NCBI GenBank assembly: GCA_020543525.1
Contig: JAHYIO010000031.1
Span: 806,001-870,000, forward strand
DNA from: Coriolopsis trogii
Taxonomy: Eukaryota; Basidiomycota; Agaricomycetes; Polyporales; Polyporaceae
DNA length: 64,000 bases
Direction of reading: 5' to 3'
This document shows positions 23,801-36,205 of the stretch, piece by piece (position 1 is the first letter of the stretch; the number at the start of each line of letters is the position of its first letter). The notes under the pieces were generated by a model, which searched no databases, had not been told where the DNA came from, and was given only the letters and a program-made list of their open reading frames with translations. Both the position numbers and the translations under genes were made by a program.

Positions 23801-23846
23801 TATCCTGGGACGGACCGCGCTAGGTCTTAATTCGGACAAGGAATAG
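20840..23846 (+). CDS. ELG1: Elg1/ATAD5-like RFC-type AAA+ ATPase (PCNA unloader)
   Basis: Five exons (20840-20899, 20968-21211, 21262-22812, 22866-23284, 23331-23846) join in frame to 929 residues. The N-terminus is basic and disordered (MPATTKSKRARKSNKD). The first splice creates SRQTSLLDAF, a PCNA-interaction-like motif. The AAA+ core shows LLWNDKWRPRRADEVLGN, Walker A GPPGCGKTASVYACADELGW, the ELG1-type VFEVYPGIGERSGSALQKL, and Walker B-like IVLVEEVDVLYQND; here Glu-Glu-Val-Asp replaces the usual DEAD-type box, as is usual for this family. The C-terminal region (DLRQCINQLQLG, then LDEAISDHLLDV) is the RFC-like collar. Elg1 replaces Rfc1 in an alternative clamp-loader complex with Rfc2-5 and removes PCNA from DNA after replication. 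Size and order match fungal Elg1. It acts in the nucleus. Confidence 0.88.
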
Positions 23847-24524
23847 GATCGAGTGCCATGGACAGTCGGGATGTGAATACGACTAGATGTACGTCTTTCC
23901 CCTGCTAGTAATTTTATGGGCCCTTGTCATGTAAATGAGAGCGGTGTTTGAGTGTAAAAGACTCTGCAAGCCTCTAATCCCTTGTCTTGTGACATCTGCT
24001 CTCACGCAGTCGCGCTATTACTCCTCGAGTCCCTCAGGCTCCTGTCTTGAGGCACGTCGATCCGATGAGGAGGAGGAAGGTAATTCGGCCGCTCATGTAC
24101 ACGATATACAGGCGCCGCTACAAACTCGTCGTGCTTACTGCGTACATAGGATGAAGAGCTGACTTGCGTGTGACTGCGCCTTTTTCAACGGCCGCGCTAT
24201 GAGCTTAGGGGCTGCACTGTCTGTGGACAATATCTGTGCTGATGAGTTTGGGCTCGCGAGACTTGGCCGCTCGAACGCGGGTCCAATTTGGGGCACAGCG
24301 TTGGGCTAGCAAAAGGTGCTTGTGCATGCTCGGAGGCGAGATGTCGTGCTTGATGCGGGTTTGACTAAAGTCTAGAGATCTCATTATGCGCACATGTCCA
24401 TGGGAGTCGTCTTCGTCGGACGTCCACCAACATTACTGCTCCGTGCAATACATGAGCAGTAACATGAACGACTAGTCTTTGTTTCTCCCAGAGGTACCGC
24501 GCGCAAGTCTCTCCTTTTTGTTCA
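23847..24524. other. intergenic, no gene seen
   Basis: The 3' flank of ELG1 and non-coding DNA up to the edge of the left inverted duplicate. No RNA gene, repeat or supported frame was found. Confidence 0.4.
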
Positions 24525-26280
24525 CCAGCGCCTGGTGGGTCGGTGCGCAGGTCTGGTCACAATGAACTCTGAAACACAGCTACAACTTCTGGCTTCGAGA
24601 TGCCAGGACTCATGAGAGTATCCGCAAACAGTCGCTATCAAGCAAGACACTATAGCATTTTGTCGGAGCAGCAATTTTATGGCTACTACACTTTTTAATC
24701 TACATTCAAACATCCATGCCCAACAGACTCCGGGATCTGACCGATCTGGCCAGGGTGAGTCCGTGTCCATAAAAGTTACGGATAACGCTAATGATGCATA
24801 TACTGTGTCTGACAAGTCCGTGTCGGTCGGCCGTGGCAACCGCTGGATCAATCAGTAGCCAGGTGGTGGATACTTCTTCTGTCCATTCCCAGACACATGA
24901 GCACCTGGATATTCTCGCATGCAAAGAATAGCTCACTCTTCGCACTTTGACGCCGTGGCGACAACCCCGCGGGAGTACCGCAGTAGATGAGCTTATGCTT
25001 GAACGTGGGGTCGTGCATTGATCACTTCCGAACCATACACGCCTTGGAAACTGCACCACGTTCCTATGCAGCAGAACCGTCTCCAGAACGTGGACACCTC
25101 GGCTGTATCCGCTACCTGTGGGTGTGCAACGTGGCATATTAGCGTTCTGAGGCGGTTGTGTGATAGGACAGGCATTCTTACCGCGCAAAACCTCTCCAGC
25201 GCGTCCGCGATCCGGGCGCAGTAGAAGGTGGTGTATCGCAAGACGAGAACGACAATACGGATGCGTCGAGTGGATCGTTCAGGTCGGTCTTTTGTGGCAT
25301 GATAGTCCATGCGTACCTTGACGCACCGGCAAGATTAGGACGGATGAATGGATGTACGGAGGTAATACTACTCACCATCGCATTGTCACGCCGTCTAGCA
25401 TGCATACGACGCGAGTGTGGTGACCATGAGTAAGGGACACCATGACCTCTTAAACGGGAAACAAAGGTCGAGGAGGAACCCGTCAGAGCCTCTCCAAGAC
25501 GCATGGAATGTTGTCCAGAGCTCATGCGGCAAACCTCTGCGATGTCTAGAGGATTGCCCTGATTGTCTCTCAGGGACACTCGCGGGAGGCGAGGGCTAGG
25601 TTGAGAAGTCTATCTGTGAGCAAGAGGAGATGAGGCGTAGCCCTCATCATAGAGAGTGGAGTGCCCATGAGAGAGAGACTTGAAGGTAGAGAGCAAGATG
25701 CAGGTACTGATGGCCGCTCGAAGCGAAAAGGAGGGGTATTTATACATCGCTGATACAGCTTTGACCACATCCCGTGGGGTCGGCAAGCACGTCCGGTGAG
25801 CTGCCACGGCCACCCGCCGACTACAATCAGTAACGTCAGTGTCATGTCAAAGAGACTATGCATATTGTTCGCGTTGTCATACTGGCCTTGTAGTCGTGGC
25901 GTCGCTAAAGGGAGCTGAGGCCTATGCGCCAAATACGCCGCCGCGGCCGTTGGCTTGGACCAACTCATGTCAGTTCTACCATTTTCCACAGCGGAGAGGA
26001 TTGGTCCATTTGTGTCATCGAGGCAGCTTGATCTCATGCGCAGGCTTTGTCCCGAGCATTGGCCCGATAGTCTGAATTGTGCTTGCAGGTGTTTTCTCGG
26101 GAATGGGTCGTGCACGACTCATTTGACAATGTGTCATTACACGGATCTTCAAATAGAGCTGTCTATCAGCGACGTGGGCGACAGAGCATGAACTTGAGAA
26201 CCATTGCCTACCGAGTGGGACATGGCCCGGCCCGAACGATTGTTGTATGTCCAACTTGAAGGTGTCAGTCTTGGCAGTCG
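24525..26280 (-). repeat. dispersed duplicate, left copy (inverted)
   Basis: This ~1.75 kb sequence recurs in reverse orientation at about 41755-43715 with high identity over long blocks; for example, deduced segments SCLDDTNGPI, RPQLPLATPRLQGQYDNANN and MGTPLSMMRATPHLLLLTDR occur in both. On its minus strand it has a TATA-like TATAAATA (rc of 25737-25744) and coding-like stretches (RDNQGNPLDIAEVCRMSSGQ, HARRRDN, WRRFCCIGTWCSFQGVYG) separated by intron-like GT-AG intervals. It therefore looks like a duplicated, decaying spliced gene with promoter rather than an LTR or a simple MITE. Relative to the right copy it lacks about 260 bp and keeps a 57 bp segment that the right copy lost. No protein family is recognised. 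Confidence 0.7.
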
Positions 26281-27023
26281 CTCGGGCTGGCGAGTTACTT
26301 TGGCAGTTCACGCTTTCGAGATCATTGCGCCCAGATGATGTTACATGGCACAGGAACTGTTGTGACAAGTAGGTATACGGTACTTACTATCGGGGACGGA
26401 CTCGGAGCAATCGCAAGGGACATAAGCGCCTGCCCACTCAATCGCGTCAGTGACTGTGAGAACTGAATCTGTCAACCCATGCTGTTCCTTCACTAACGCT
26501 CACTGTCTCCCTAGGTAGTAGACATCGTTAGTACGTGCGACGTCCTGCACCAGTATCGCGGCCAGCGCTTCTTCAGAAACACTCACGATACGATAGAACC
26601 TAGGAGGTGTCGGTGCCAGATGAATTTGATGTATGTATATAGCCGACTATGTCGAGCGAACTGATACGCGGACGCACGCAACTGCAAGCTGGTTTGCATC
26701 CCTCCAGGTGCACAAGCAGTTGACAAGCAGCATTGAATCGAAATCATAGTATTTACGTACATCAGATGGTGGCAACCCCTCTCGAAGACGTGAAACGGTA
26801 AATCTGGTGGCTCTATGTTTGAGAGAGTATCGTTGAGCGAATACAGGCAACCTCATGCAGGGTGACACCATACGCGACGTTGAGGAGAGAGCGCGCGCGC
26901 GCCGTGACCGCTGCGTAGTGCGTGCAGCTGCGGTAGCGCAAAGCATCCTCTTTCCCTTCTTCCACCACGTCGTGCTTATTCTCGTTTTCGTCTTTTCGTC
27001 GCGTCCTGCGACCCCTACTCAAC
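26281..27023. other. intergenic, promoter of the FCP1-like gene
   Basis: No gene is supported. The last ~100 bases (CTCTTTCCCTTCTTCC and following) are a pyrimidine-rich leader just before the ATG at 27024. A GCGCGCGCGC run lies at about 26891. Confidence 0.4.
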
Positions 27024-28964
27024 ATGAGCGGTCGTCGCCGCCGCCGCTCCCCTGACCCACCTGTGCGGGGTCGCGACAGGGACCATAGCGACTACAGGAA
27101 CCAGAGCGACTACAGCGATCGCACAACTTACATGGACAGGGGTTATAGGGATCGCAGGAGTGACAGGGCCCATAGGGATCGCAGGGGCTACAGTGACTAC
27201 AGTGACTACAGAGAGGGCGAGAGTTCCCGTTCGTCCCGAATGCCATCCCGAACGTCTTACAACGGTTCGTCTCCTTTTCTGTAGCTGTTCTCTCGTCTAT
27301 ACATCGTTTGAGATAGAGTCCGGAACTCGACCCATTCCAACAAGTCCCCCGCGCGCACCACGAGCTCTGCGCGAACGGTCGCCTTCACCCACTCCTCCAC
27401 TACCCCAGTCTCCATCCCCAGACTATATCGCAGTGGCGCAAAATCCACCCTCGCACATAGACGACCCAACATCCCTGCGGAAACTACTCGTGCTGGACCT
27501 CAATGGTACGCTCCTGCTGCGCTCCGCCAATCATGCGAGAGGAAAATACCCCGAGAGGCAGCGTGACGCGCATGGCAACTTCCTCCCCCGCCTTCGACCC
27601 GTTCATCCAAGACCATACATGTCCGCGTTCAGAGCCTACCTTTTCGCGCCCCGAACAAGATCCTGGCTTGATGTGATGGTATGGTCTTCCGCGCAGCCGC
27701 ATAGTGTCGCGGACATGGTGAGCAAGTGCTTCGGAGAGGACCAGGACAAGATGGTCGCGATATGGGCGAGAGACACGCTTGGTCTTTCTAGCGAACATTA
27801 CTGTGAGTCGCGTAGCATCTCCTGCATTACGTTCTTCCGCTCGAGCTGCATATAGTCCAGAAGGTACAGACCACCAAGGACCTCGCAAAGCCCTGGGCAG
27901 CCCTCGCGCCGCCATCAACAGACCCATCTTCTTCTCCTAACGGCTCGATTGCTAGCACCCCGCGCTCGTCCTCTCCCCCCTCGCCCAGTCCCAGACTTGC
28001 CTCCAAACCGCCGAAAGGGACTTTGCAGGCTCACTCCGCGCTCACGACTCTCCTCCTGGATGACTCTCCGCGGAAGGCGGAACTGCAGCCATACAACCAC
28101 GTGTGCATCTGCGAATACACGAGCGAGATGCGCTCGAAAGATGTCGAGAGCCTGCAAAGAGAGCAGGATTGGACGGCTGCCCTCGAAGCGCGGAAGGAGC
28201 TCGACACCATCATGGCTGGAAGCGAGGCTACCGCAGTCGACGTTGCTGAGACTTCGACTGCTGCGGAGTCGCCTGAAGCCTCGCACGCTGTAGCCGGCGA
28301 TGATGCATCACCGTCAGAGGAGACCCAACCGCCAGAGGCGTCTAGAAAGCGAAAGCGTCAGAAGAAGCTCGAGAAGCGTGCCGCTTTGCTCGAGCAATGG
28401 GGGGAGGACAAGCCCCAGGCCTCGTATGACGAGACGCTCCTTGCCGTTATCGGAGTGTTGGACGAGATCAAGTCTCAGGCGAACGTCGCGGCTTGGATCC
28501 GTTCAGGCGGTCTGTGGGGACCCCTGCTCCCACCAGCCTCACGGTCACCCAAGAGCAAGACCGCCGTGAGGAACGACGACGCGCCGCCAGAACGCGCGAG
28601 TCACGACGAAGACCCAGGAGCTCGCTCGGACAACAGTGATCTCTCCGTCGAGAAAGGTCCTTCAGCTATCAGCAACGACCGAGAGGGGAGGAAAGCAGAG
28701 AAACGGGAGAAGAAGCGGCGCCGAATACGGGAACCTAGTAGCTGGCGAGGAGAAGACATTGCGGCTGTGGGCAACGACGAGGACACCACTGTACCATCGT
28801 CATCTGAACCTATCCGCGAGATTGCAGCCGAGTCGAAGGAGGAAGCCAATGAGGCGGAGAAGATGTGGTTCGAGGAACCTGATGTTCTCAATTACTGGGT
28901 TGCTCGCGGTCGGAAGGCCCTAGGGGAAATTGGCATACCCCCAGAACATGGTATTGAGCGATAA
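27024..28964 (+). CDS. FCP1/NIF-type HAD phosphatase-like protein
   Basis: Three exons (27024-27264, 27317-27802, 27856-28964) give 611 residues. The N-terminus is an Arg/Ser/Asp/Tyr-rich repeat region (RDRDHSDYRNQSDYSDR). The HAD domain follows: motif I LLVLDLNGTLLLR, then RPYMSAFRAYLF, motif II VMVWSSAQPHSV, a Lys-containing VQTTKDLAKPW and motif III TLLLDDSPRKAELQPYNH. The C-terminal third is charged and low-complexity with a KRKRQKKLEKRA nuclear-localisation-like stretch. The family dephosphorylates phosphoserine, classically of the RNA polymerase II tail. Motif I normally is DxDGT; here the second Asp is Asn (DLN), so the general acid/base is missing. DLNG variants are known in NIF-like proteins, so activity is uncertain. 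Probably nuclear. Confidence 0.82.
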
Positions 28965-29902
28965 TCTGTGCGTTATTTTCGAAATTGTCATTCCTGTTGC
29001 TAATCCGGCCTATCATCCAGTAGCTTCTCGTGTAGCCCCTAGAGATCCCTGCTGTCACTGTGCTGATTTGTGCTTTACTAATGCTATCCGTCTCGACACC
29101 TTGCACTGCTCTCACTTAGCGTGTGAAGCCATTTCTGGGTCAATATGGCGCGCCAGGCCGACGTGCTTGAGTCGCGTCTTCGCGCGACTTGCCGCGAACC
29201 GAGTCGTACAACCGGCAGATGCAAATCATCGACTTGTACGAATCATACCGCGACATTCACTGTGAAAGTCAGCGCTCAGCTGGGACGCCGCCGAGGTCAA
29301 GTCAGTCGCTCGTCCTAGTCGCTCATAACTCTCACTGTTCGTCCTTGCTCAACGCTCGCTACGTTACCCTTCTGCGGCCTAGTGTCGGTCGTGTCTTCAT
29401 CACCGTCGACAGCCTGACCGCCCGCGTCACGCAAACCTACCGCTCCTGCAACGCGGTCGCCGTCTACCAGTCCACGGTTGCCTTCATCAATGAGTCCCGG
29501 AATTAGGTGGCCGATCCCCTCTCCAGCTCCTCCGCAAAGTCTCGCAATAGAGCCAACTTCCAGGTACGAGTCACACCGTGCGTGTTTGTTCACCTTCATG
29601 GGTTCTGGGCGAAGCGCGCTTGAGCTGTGTGAGAGACATCTCAACCTCTCCCGACGTAGTTATCTATGAATGCTGCGCATGCTTGGATGGATGGTGCGCG
29701 CCGCGCAGGAGTTATCATAATTCATTGTTGGCTAGGTCCATCGGGCCATCGGGCGTCGCTGGAAATTAGTGTATATAACCTAGTGAAACAAACAAGGGTG
29801 AACTAATCAAGAGTATACAGTAAACACAGCAGTAGCATCACAGCATAAGAAACATTCACCAAACAGGATCTTCGTCAACGGACATCGAGCATCAATATAT
29901 TG
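28965..29902. other. intergenic; one doubtful small frame
   Basis: No gene can be supported. A plus-strand stretch near 29196-29270 (YNRQMQIIDLYESYRDIHCE) reads like an exon and ends close to a GT site, but neither start nor continuation is convincing. The right part (29700-29900) is AT-rich and non-coding; it is the 3' flank of the sugar-kinase gene. Confidence 0.3.
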
Positions 29903-31751
29903 TCAGAGTTCAAACCACCCAGCCGCCGCCATCTCCTCCGCCAACCCAGCCCATCCTTTCCGCCTGGCCTTTCTGCCAGCCAACTCGGTTGCGAACCTGC
30001 ACAACAATCGTCAGAACGACCTGCGACACTCCGACACGGTCGATGTCGTACCTCAGGCACTCCTCGAGCCTCCATCGGCCCCGTTGACTGTCCGCCTCCG
30101 TCCTCGCAACGGCAGACACGCTGCCCGCCGCAGACGGGGTGTACGGCTCACCAGGCAGCAGTCGCCTGCTCAGCGCCCACATCATCCCCGCCACGAACGC
30201 ATCCTGCGCCCCAACCTCGTCCACGATCTCGTTCGCTGGTGGTGCTCGTGGTCGTGTTTGCGTTTCTAAGACGGGACGCACCCCACCTCCCTGCCCCGCG
30301 ATCTGCGTCCCGTCCGAGTCGGAGGAATCCTCGTCATCGTTATCGCGCCCCCGGAAGGCGGTGCGTTTGCCCTTGGCCTTCGCGCCACGCCCTTGCTGTT
30401 GCTGCTTGAGGTTCTGGTTCGAGCGTTGTTTGCTGTTGCGACCCTGTTCGTCTTCGGGGTTGCGACGTTCGGGAGACGACGTGGACATGGAGGTGGAGGG
30501 GGAGCCGAACCCCAGGAGATCGGCGGTGAACATGCTCGACGACTCCGTCGCGTGGCTGCCCGCCCAGAAGTCGCTCCCTGTGCGGACTGATTGCATGTCC
30601 ACGTCATCCGTCCGTGATGGGGCACCGCGCATCGATGTAGGATCCGGCAGCGGAGAGGGAGCAGTGGGGAGGTTGGGTTCTACCCAACCAGACGACTGGA
30701 AGTATTCTCTTGTTGGTACTGAGAGGACGGCGGCACCGTCTTCGCCCCAATGTGCGATGAGGAGTGCGTGTGGAGGGGCGATGTGAGTGAGTGAGAGAAG
30801 GAATGCGCGGGGAGAAGAGGCGTATTGGGGGGAATGGGCTCGCGCGTAGTGTTTATTTAGAAACAGGACATCGGCATGGGGAATGAGCTGCATCAATAGG
30901 TCAAATCGGGGACATTACTCCACGTACAGCGAGTCTCACCGCTTCTACCCCTTGCCGGGCTCGTCGGCCGACGTCGATACTGAACACACAATGGCTGCGC
31001 CATTTTCGTTCTCGAGCGAGGCCGTCCATACCCATGATGTTGCTGAGCGTCGTTTTGACGGAGCGACCTTCGAAGTGTATCCAGTCAATGGGTGCAGGGC
31101 TGTTCAATATGGCCCGGGTCGGCGGTGCAGCACTCTGGTTGGACATTGAAGGCCGGGGCTGCCCGGGGCCATTCGCCCCTGGTGTCTGCTGTCCTCCGGC
31201 AGGGGGAGTTCCGGGGAGAGGCGTGTTCATGAACGCATAGTTCTCAGGGACGAGAAGAGGTCCAGTGAGCGAAATGAACTCTTCATGAGTGATGTCCGGG
31301 AGAGGGTTGTTGTTGATGACAGTACGACTGTCGGTATCATCTGCAATACATATGTGAGGACATACCACATCTGATGGGGATTGTGCGACGCACCTGCGTG
31401 AAGTACCCAGGCGCTGGGCACACCCGACTCGGGCCATATCTTGCAATAGCGAGTGCTCACCCGCTCTTTCTCCAATTCGGCGATGATCCGCTGCCCTTCT
31501 TCGTTACCACCGAGAGGAGCGATGAGCACAGCGTCCACAGCGGGAAATTGCGCCACAATGGAGAGACATGTACTCGCAGAGCCTCCCCGGACGCGCGAGA
31601 CGGAATGCGCGCGGACGACGGCGTTGGCCTCAGGATGGGTTGGTAGACCGAGGTTGTTCGTGACGAAGAGCGTACCAGACGCGACCACGCGGAGAGGCCG
31701 CTGGTTCGTCGCGCCCCCGGATTCCGAGGTGTCGCGTCGGATGCGAGCCAT
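29903..31751 (-). CDS. pfkB-family carbohydrate kinase (ketohexokinase-like)
   Basis: Four exons (31751-31394, 31340-30940, 30887-30049, 29996-29903) give 563 residues. The start is the ATG at 31751; the upstream in-frame GTG at 31778 was not used. The N-terminal part has LRVVASGTLFVTNNL, RGGSASTCLSIVAQF and LIAPLGGNEEGQRI. The middle contains WIHFEGRSVKTTLSNI, and later ADVLFLNKHYAR and LIAHWGEDGAAVL. The C-terminal pfkB signature reads EIVDEVGAQDAFVAGMMWAL: the catalytic Asp is present but the anion-hole GAGD is GAQD. Two low-complexity insertions set it apart from compact ketohexokinases: a Pro/Gly/Gln segment (about residues 150-185) and about 150 residues of Ser, Gln and acidic/basic runs just before the signature. 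It would phosphorylate a sugar such as fructose in the cytosol; the substrate is not known. Confidence 0.82.
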
Positions 31752-34012
31752 GAGGCGAGTGAAGGAGTTGAAAGCCACGCCGCGGGCGCGTCGCAGACAA
31801 CGCCGTCGTCCGAGTCGTCGTCGCTCCCGAGTCGTCGTCGCTGTCGCGGACGACGTTGAGAGTTAGGTAAAGCGCGCGCTTGGCTCTAGAGTCTGCGCTC
31901 AGCCCGCCCACTGTCAAGGATCAAGCTTCGTCTATGTACTCTCATCTACATGTTGTCTCTATCCCATCAGTTCGCATATATGGCTTGACTTCTCTTGACC
32001 CCTCGAGCCCACAGCTAACAATTTACGTCCGGCGACCTCAACGTCTCATCACTGCTACCTCAACGTCCTACCACTGGCATTGCACCGAGTGCCACCAACC
32101 TCAACACCGACACAGTTAATCTCGACAATTCCTCGACAATCTATCTCATACTCCCGGCGTCCCTCGGGGAGCTTGCAGGAAGAGCTATCCACGCAAGAGG
32201 CTCTCAACGATATACATCCCACACCTTACCTCGGAACTTGCGGGAATGCCAGTTCATATTCACCAGAGTAGAAAGGAACATGAGGATCTTGGTCGAGTGG
32301 ACGGCCAGTCGGTTTGTTGGATAGAGGACCAAGGACCTTACGGTCGCCGTCGGTGTCGGTGTGGACGACCAGTCGATTCGGCGCAGCAGCGGACCCTGAC
32401 TCTGTAGCGCTACAATACAGTTCGTCCCTTTGTCTTTACATAGGCTATTTGTACTTACTGGTATATGCAGTGCGGTGGATTACGTCCGTTCCACAGATCA
32501 TAGCACGGCGCAGTGGGAAAGCCTGAGGCCTGAGGCGTTGTCCCCGCACCCCTCAACGTTCACGACGGCGACTGCCTGCGGAAATCGCGGGAGCGAGGTA
32601 TTCCCTGTGGGTCCCTAAGTCTGTGGGTTGGTGTGGCGCCATTTGCATACTCGTATCAGCCCACTTTCGTTTATTGGTACGTTCACAGTTTCTTAGTATT
32701 CATATTCCCGTCCTGAGTATGTTAGGGCGCAGCGTGACTAACACTGTCTTCGGGGAACACGCCGTGGACCATTCGTGGGGTGAGTTCGTGCCGATGTTGC
32801 AACCCGTTGTGCGATGGTGTGTGAAGCGTCCCTGCCACTTGCGCTCCGGAGTCCAGTCCGAGTCGGAGGGCACTGCGTTTCGAACGAAGTCTATTGCAGT
32901 ATATTGTAGCGCTGAAATACAGACTGCGAGGTGCGCAGTGGTTGATTCATCATGGGCCCCCGGCGCGCTAACGACGGGTCCTGTGTTGCTCCTCCAAAGA
33001 CGCGTCTTGCATTTCTCAGTGGGGTCGCACAGGTGAGCTTGAATTCGGATTGACATGACAGGCAGAGTGCAAGTGTAGTGTTACGGCATGGGGTCATGGC
33101 CCAAGACCGAACGCACGGGTATTCGGAATGAGGCTGGGTAGTCGGTGTTTCGCCTGCCAACGATTGTTGTGTCTGACGGTAGCTTCACATGACCTGCGTC
33201 AAATGTACAGGAAGAACATGCCTGAGCCGCGTCAGTCCAGCCTATCAGGTAAGCTCGAATATTACGCCTACTAGCGTCATGCTCACTGCAAAGGGTAGCC
33301 ACACATGTTTTCCCAGAGATTGCGCCCACCACCAAACCTATTCAATATAACGGCGCTACGAGCCGGTCACCTCGACTGGACTAGTTGTCACCCCGACCTG
33401 CGCATAGCGCATGGTAACCGAATGCATAGTGTCGCAGCCTCAGCTCCACTTGTGATGTTACGCTTCTGTGGGAGCTCCCTCATACTCGGTGCCGGCCGTC
33501 CACGATACGCTGACAATATCAGAGTCCGTGGTGTGAGAAGAGGAAGTTCTTTCAGTCAGGATATGTCGCCGTTTGTCGATGACTATGGAGGAATGCTTCT
33601 ATATGCCGGGCCATGACGAGCTGAATTCACTGTGAGCTTTCACATAATACGCCATACGGCCCAAAGAGACCGTGGTAAGAGAATCTGCCGTAGCGAATGT
33701 GCGCGCTGAAGGCACTGTTCCGGAGAACCGTGACAGAGTCCCGACGCAGCAAGCTCACACTGCCATGTAATGCTCGTATCCTCACCATGTCTGACGGAGC
33801 AGGGCCAGTACTGAGGCTGACAGGTATGTGAACGAGCGCAACTGATCACCCTGAACCTGTGTGCCCGCTGACTCTCGTTGCTTGGATTGGACAGGCAGGC
33901 GCAGACGAGATCGACCTTGCACATGTTGACATTGACGCAGCAGCCACATATCGCTGTTCACTCTCCCAGTTAGGTCGGACAGCGTTAATAAGACTGCAAG
34001 GCCAGAGGTGCG
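31752..34012. other. 2.2 kb without a supported gene
   Basis: Frames are short on both strands and no family motif or tRNA was found. Around 32400-32420 there is a perfect 12 bp palindrome (TGTAGCGCTACA), and TGTAGCGCT recurs at about 32905, hinting at degenerate repeat material. The last ~200 bp are the promoter of the peroxidase gene. Confidence 0.4.
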
Positions 34013-34019
34013 TATAAAA
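34013..34019 (+). promoter_or_regulatory. TATA box of the peroxidase gene
   Basis: TATAAAA lies 144 nt upstream of the ATG at 34163, with a TC-rich leader after it (CTCACACTTTCCTTCTCC). This matches secreted ligninolytic peroxidase genes, which usually have strong TATA promoters. I did not find a secure metal-response element. Confidence 0.7.
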
Positions 34020-34162
34020 GCCTCACTGATCTGCATGAGTTCTCCATCTCACACTTTCCTTCTCCACCTTCCGCTCAAGCAGCACATATTTTCGTTCTAG
34101 TACTTGCGCAACACTTTTCTTTTTTCTCTTCACTTGTTGTGCATATACTACCACTCTTGAAC

Positions 34163-35969
<1,807 letters not shown>

Positions 35970-36205
35970 GCGATCGATGCAGTCCATTTTCTGGATGAAG
36001 GCGTTAGTATAACTCAATATTTGCACGCCCAGCTTCGATCGTTACGGACCTGAATCATGTCACTCGTTGAGGGATATAATTAATCTGCTGTTGTGCTAGA
36101 ACGTAATACAATATATATCTCTATTAGTCGGAAGCACTACATTTGTGTGTAACATACGCAAAGATGTCAAGCCAAGAAACAGCCATAAATCGCACCAAGC
36201 TCTCC
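35970..36205. other. convergent 3' region, peroxidase / RAD5-like gene
   Basis: These 236 AT-rich bases separate two convergent genes and must hold both 3' ends. No other feature is seen. Confidence 0.5.

Noticed and set aside
24525..26280. Reading the two inverted duplicates as LTRs of one retrotransposon
   Set aside because: LTRs are direct repeats, and there is no gag, protease, reverse transcriptase or integrase between them, only host genes.
31227..31778. Start of the sugar kinase at 31778
   Set aside because: The codon there is GTG on the minus strand; the first ATG in frame is at 31751.
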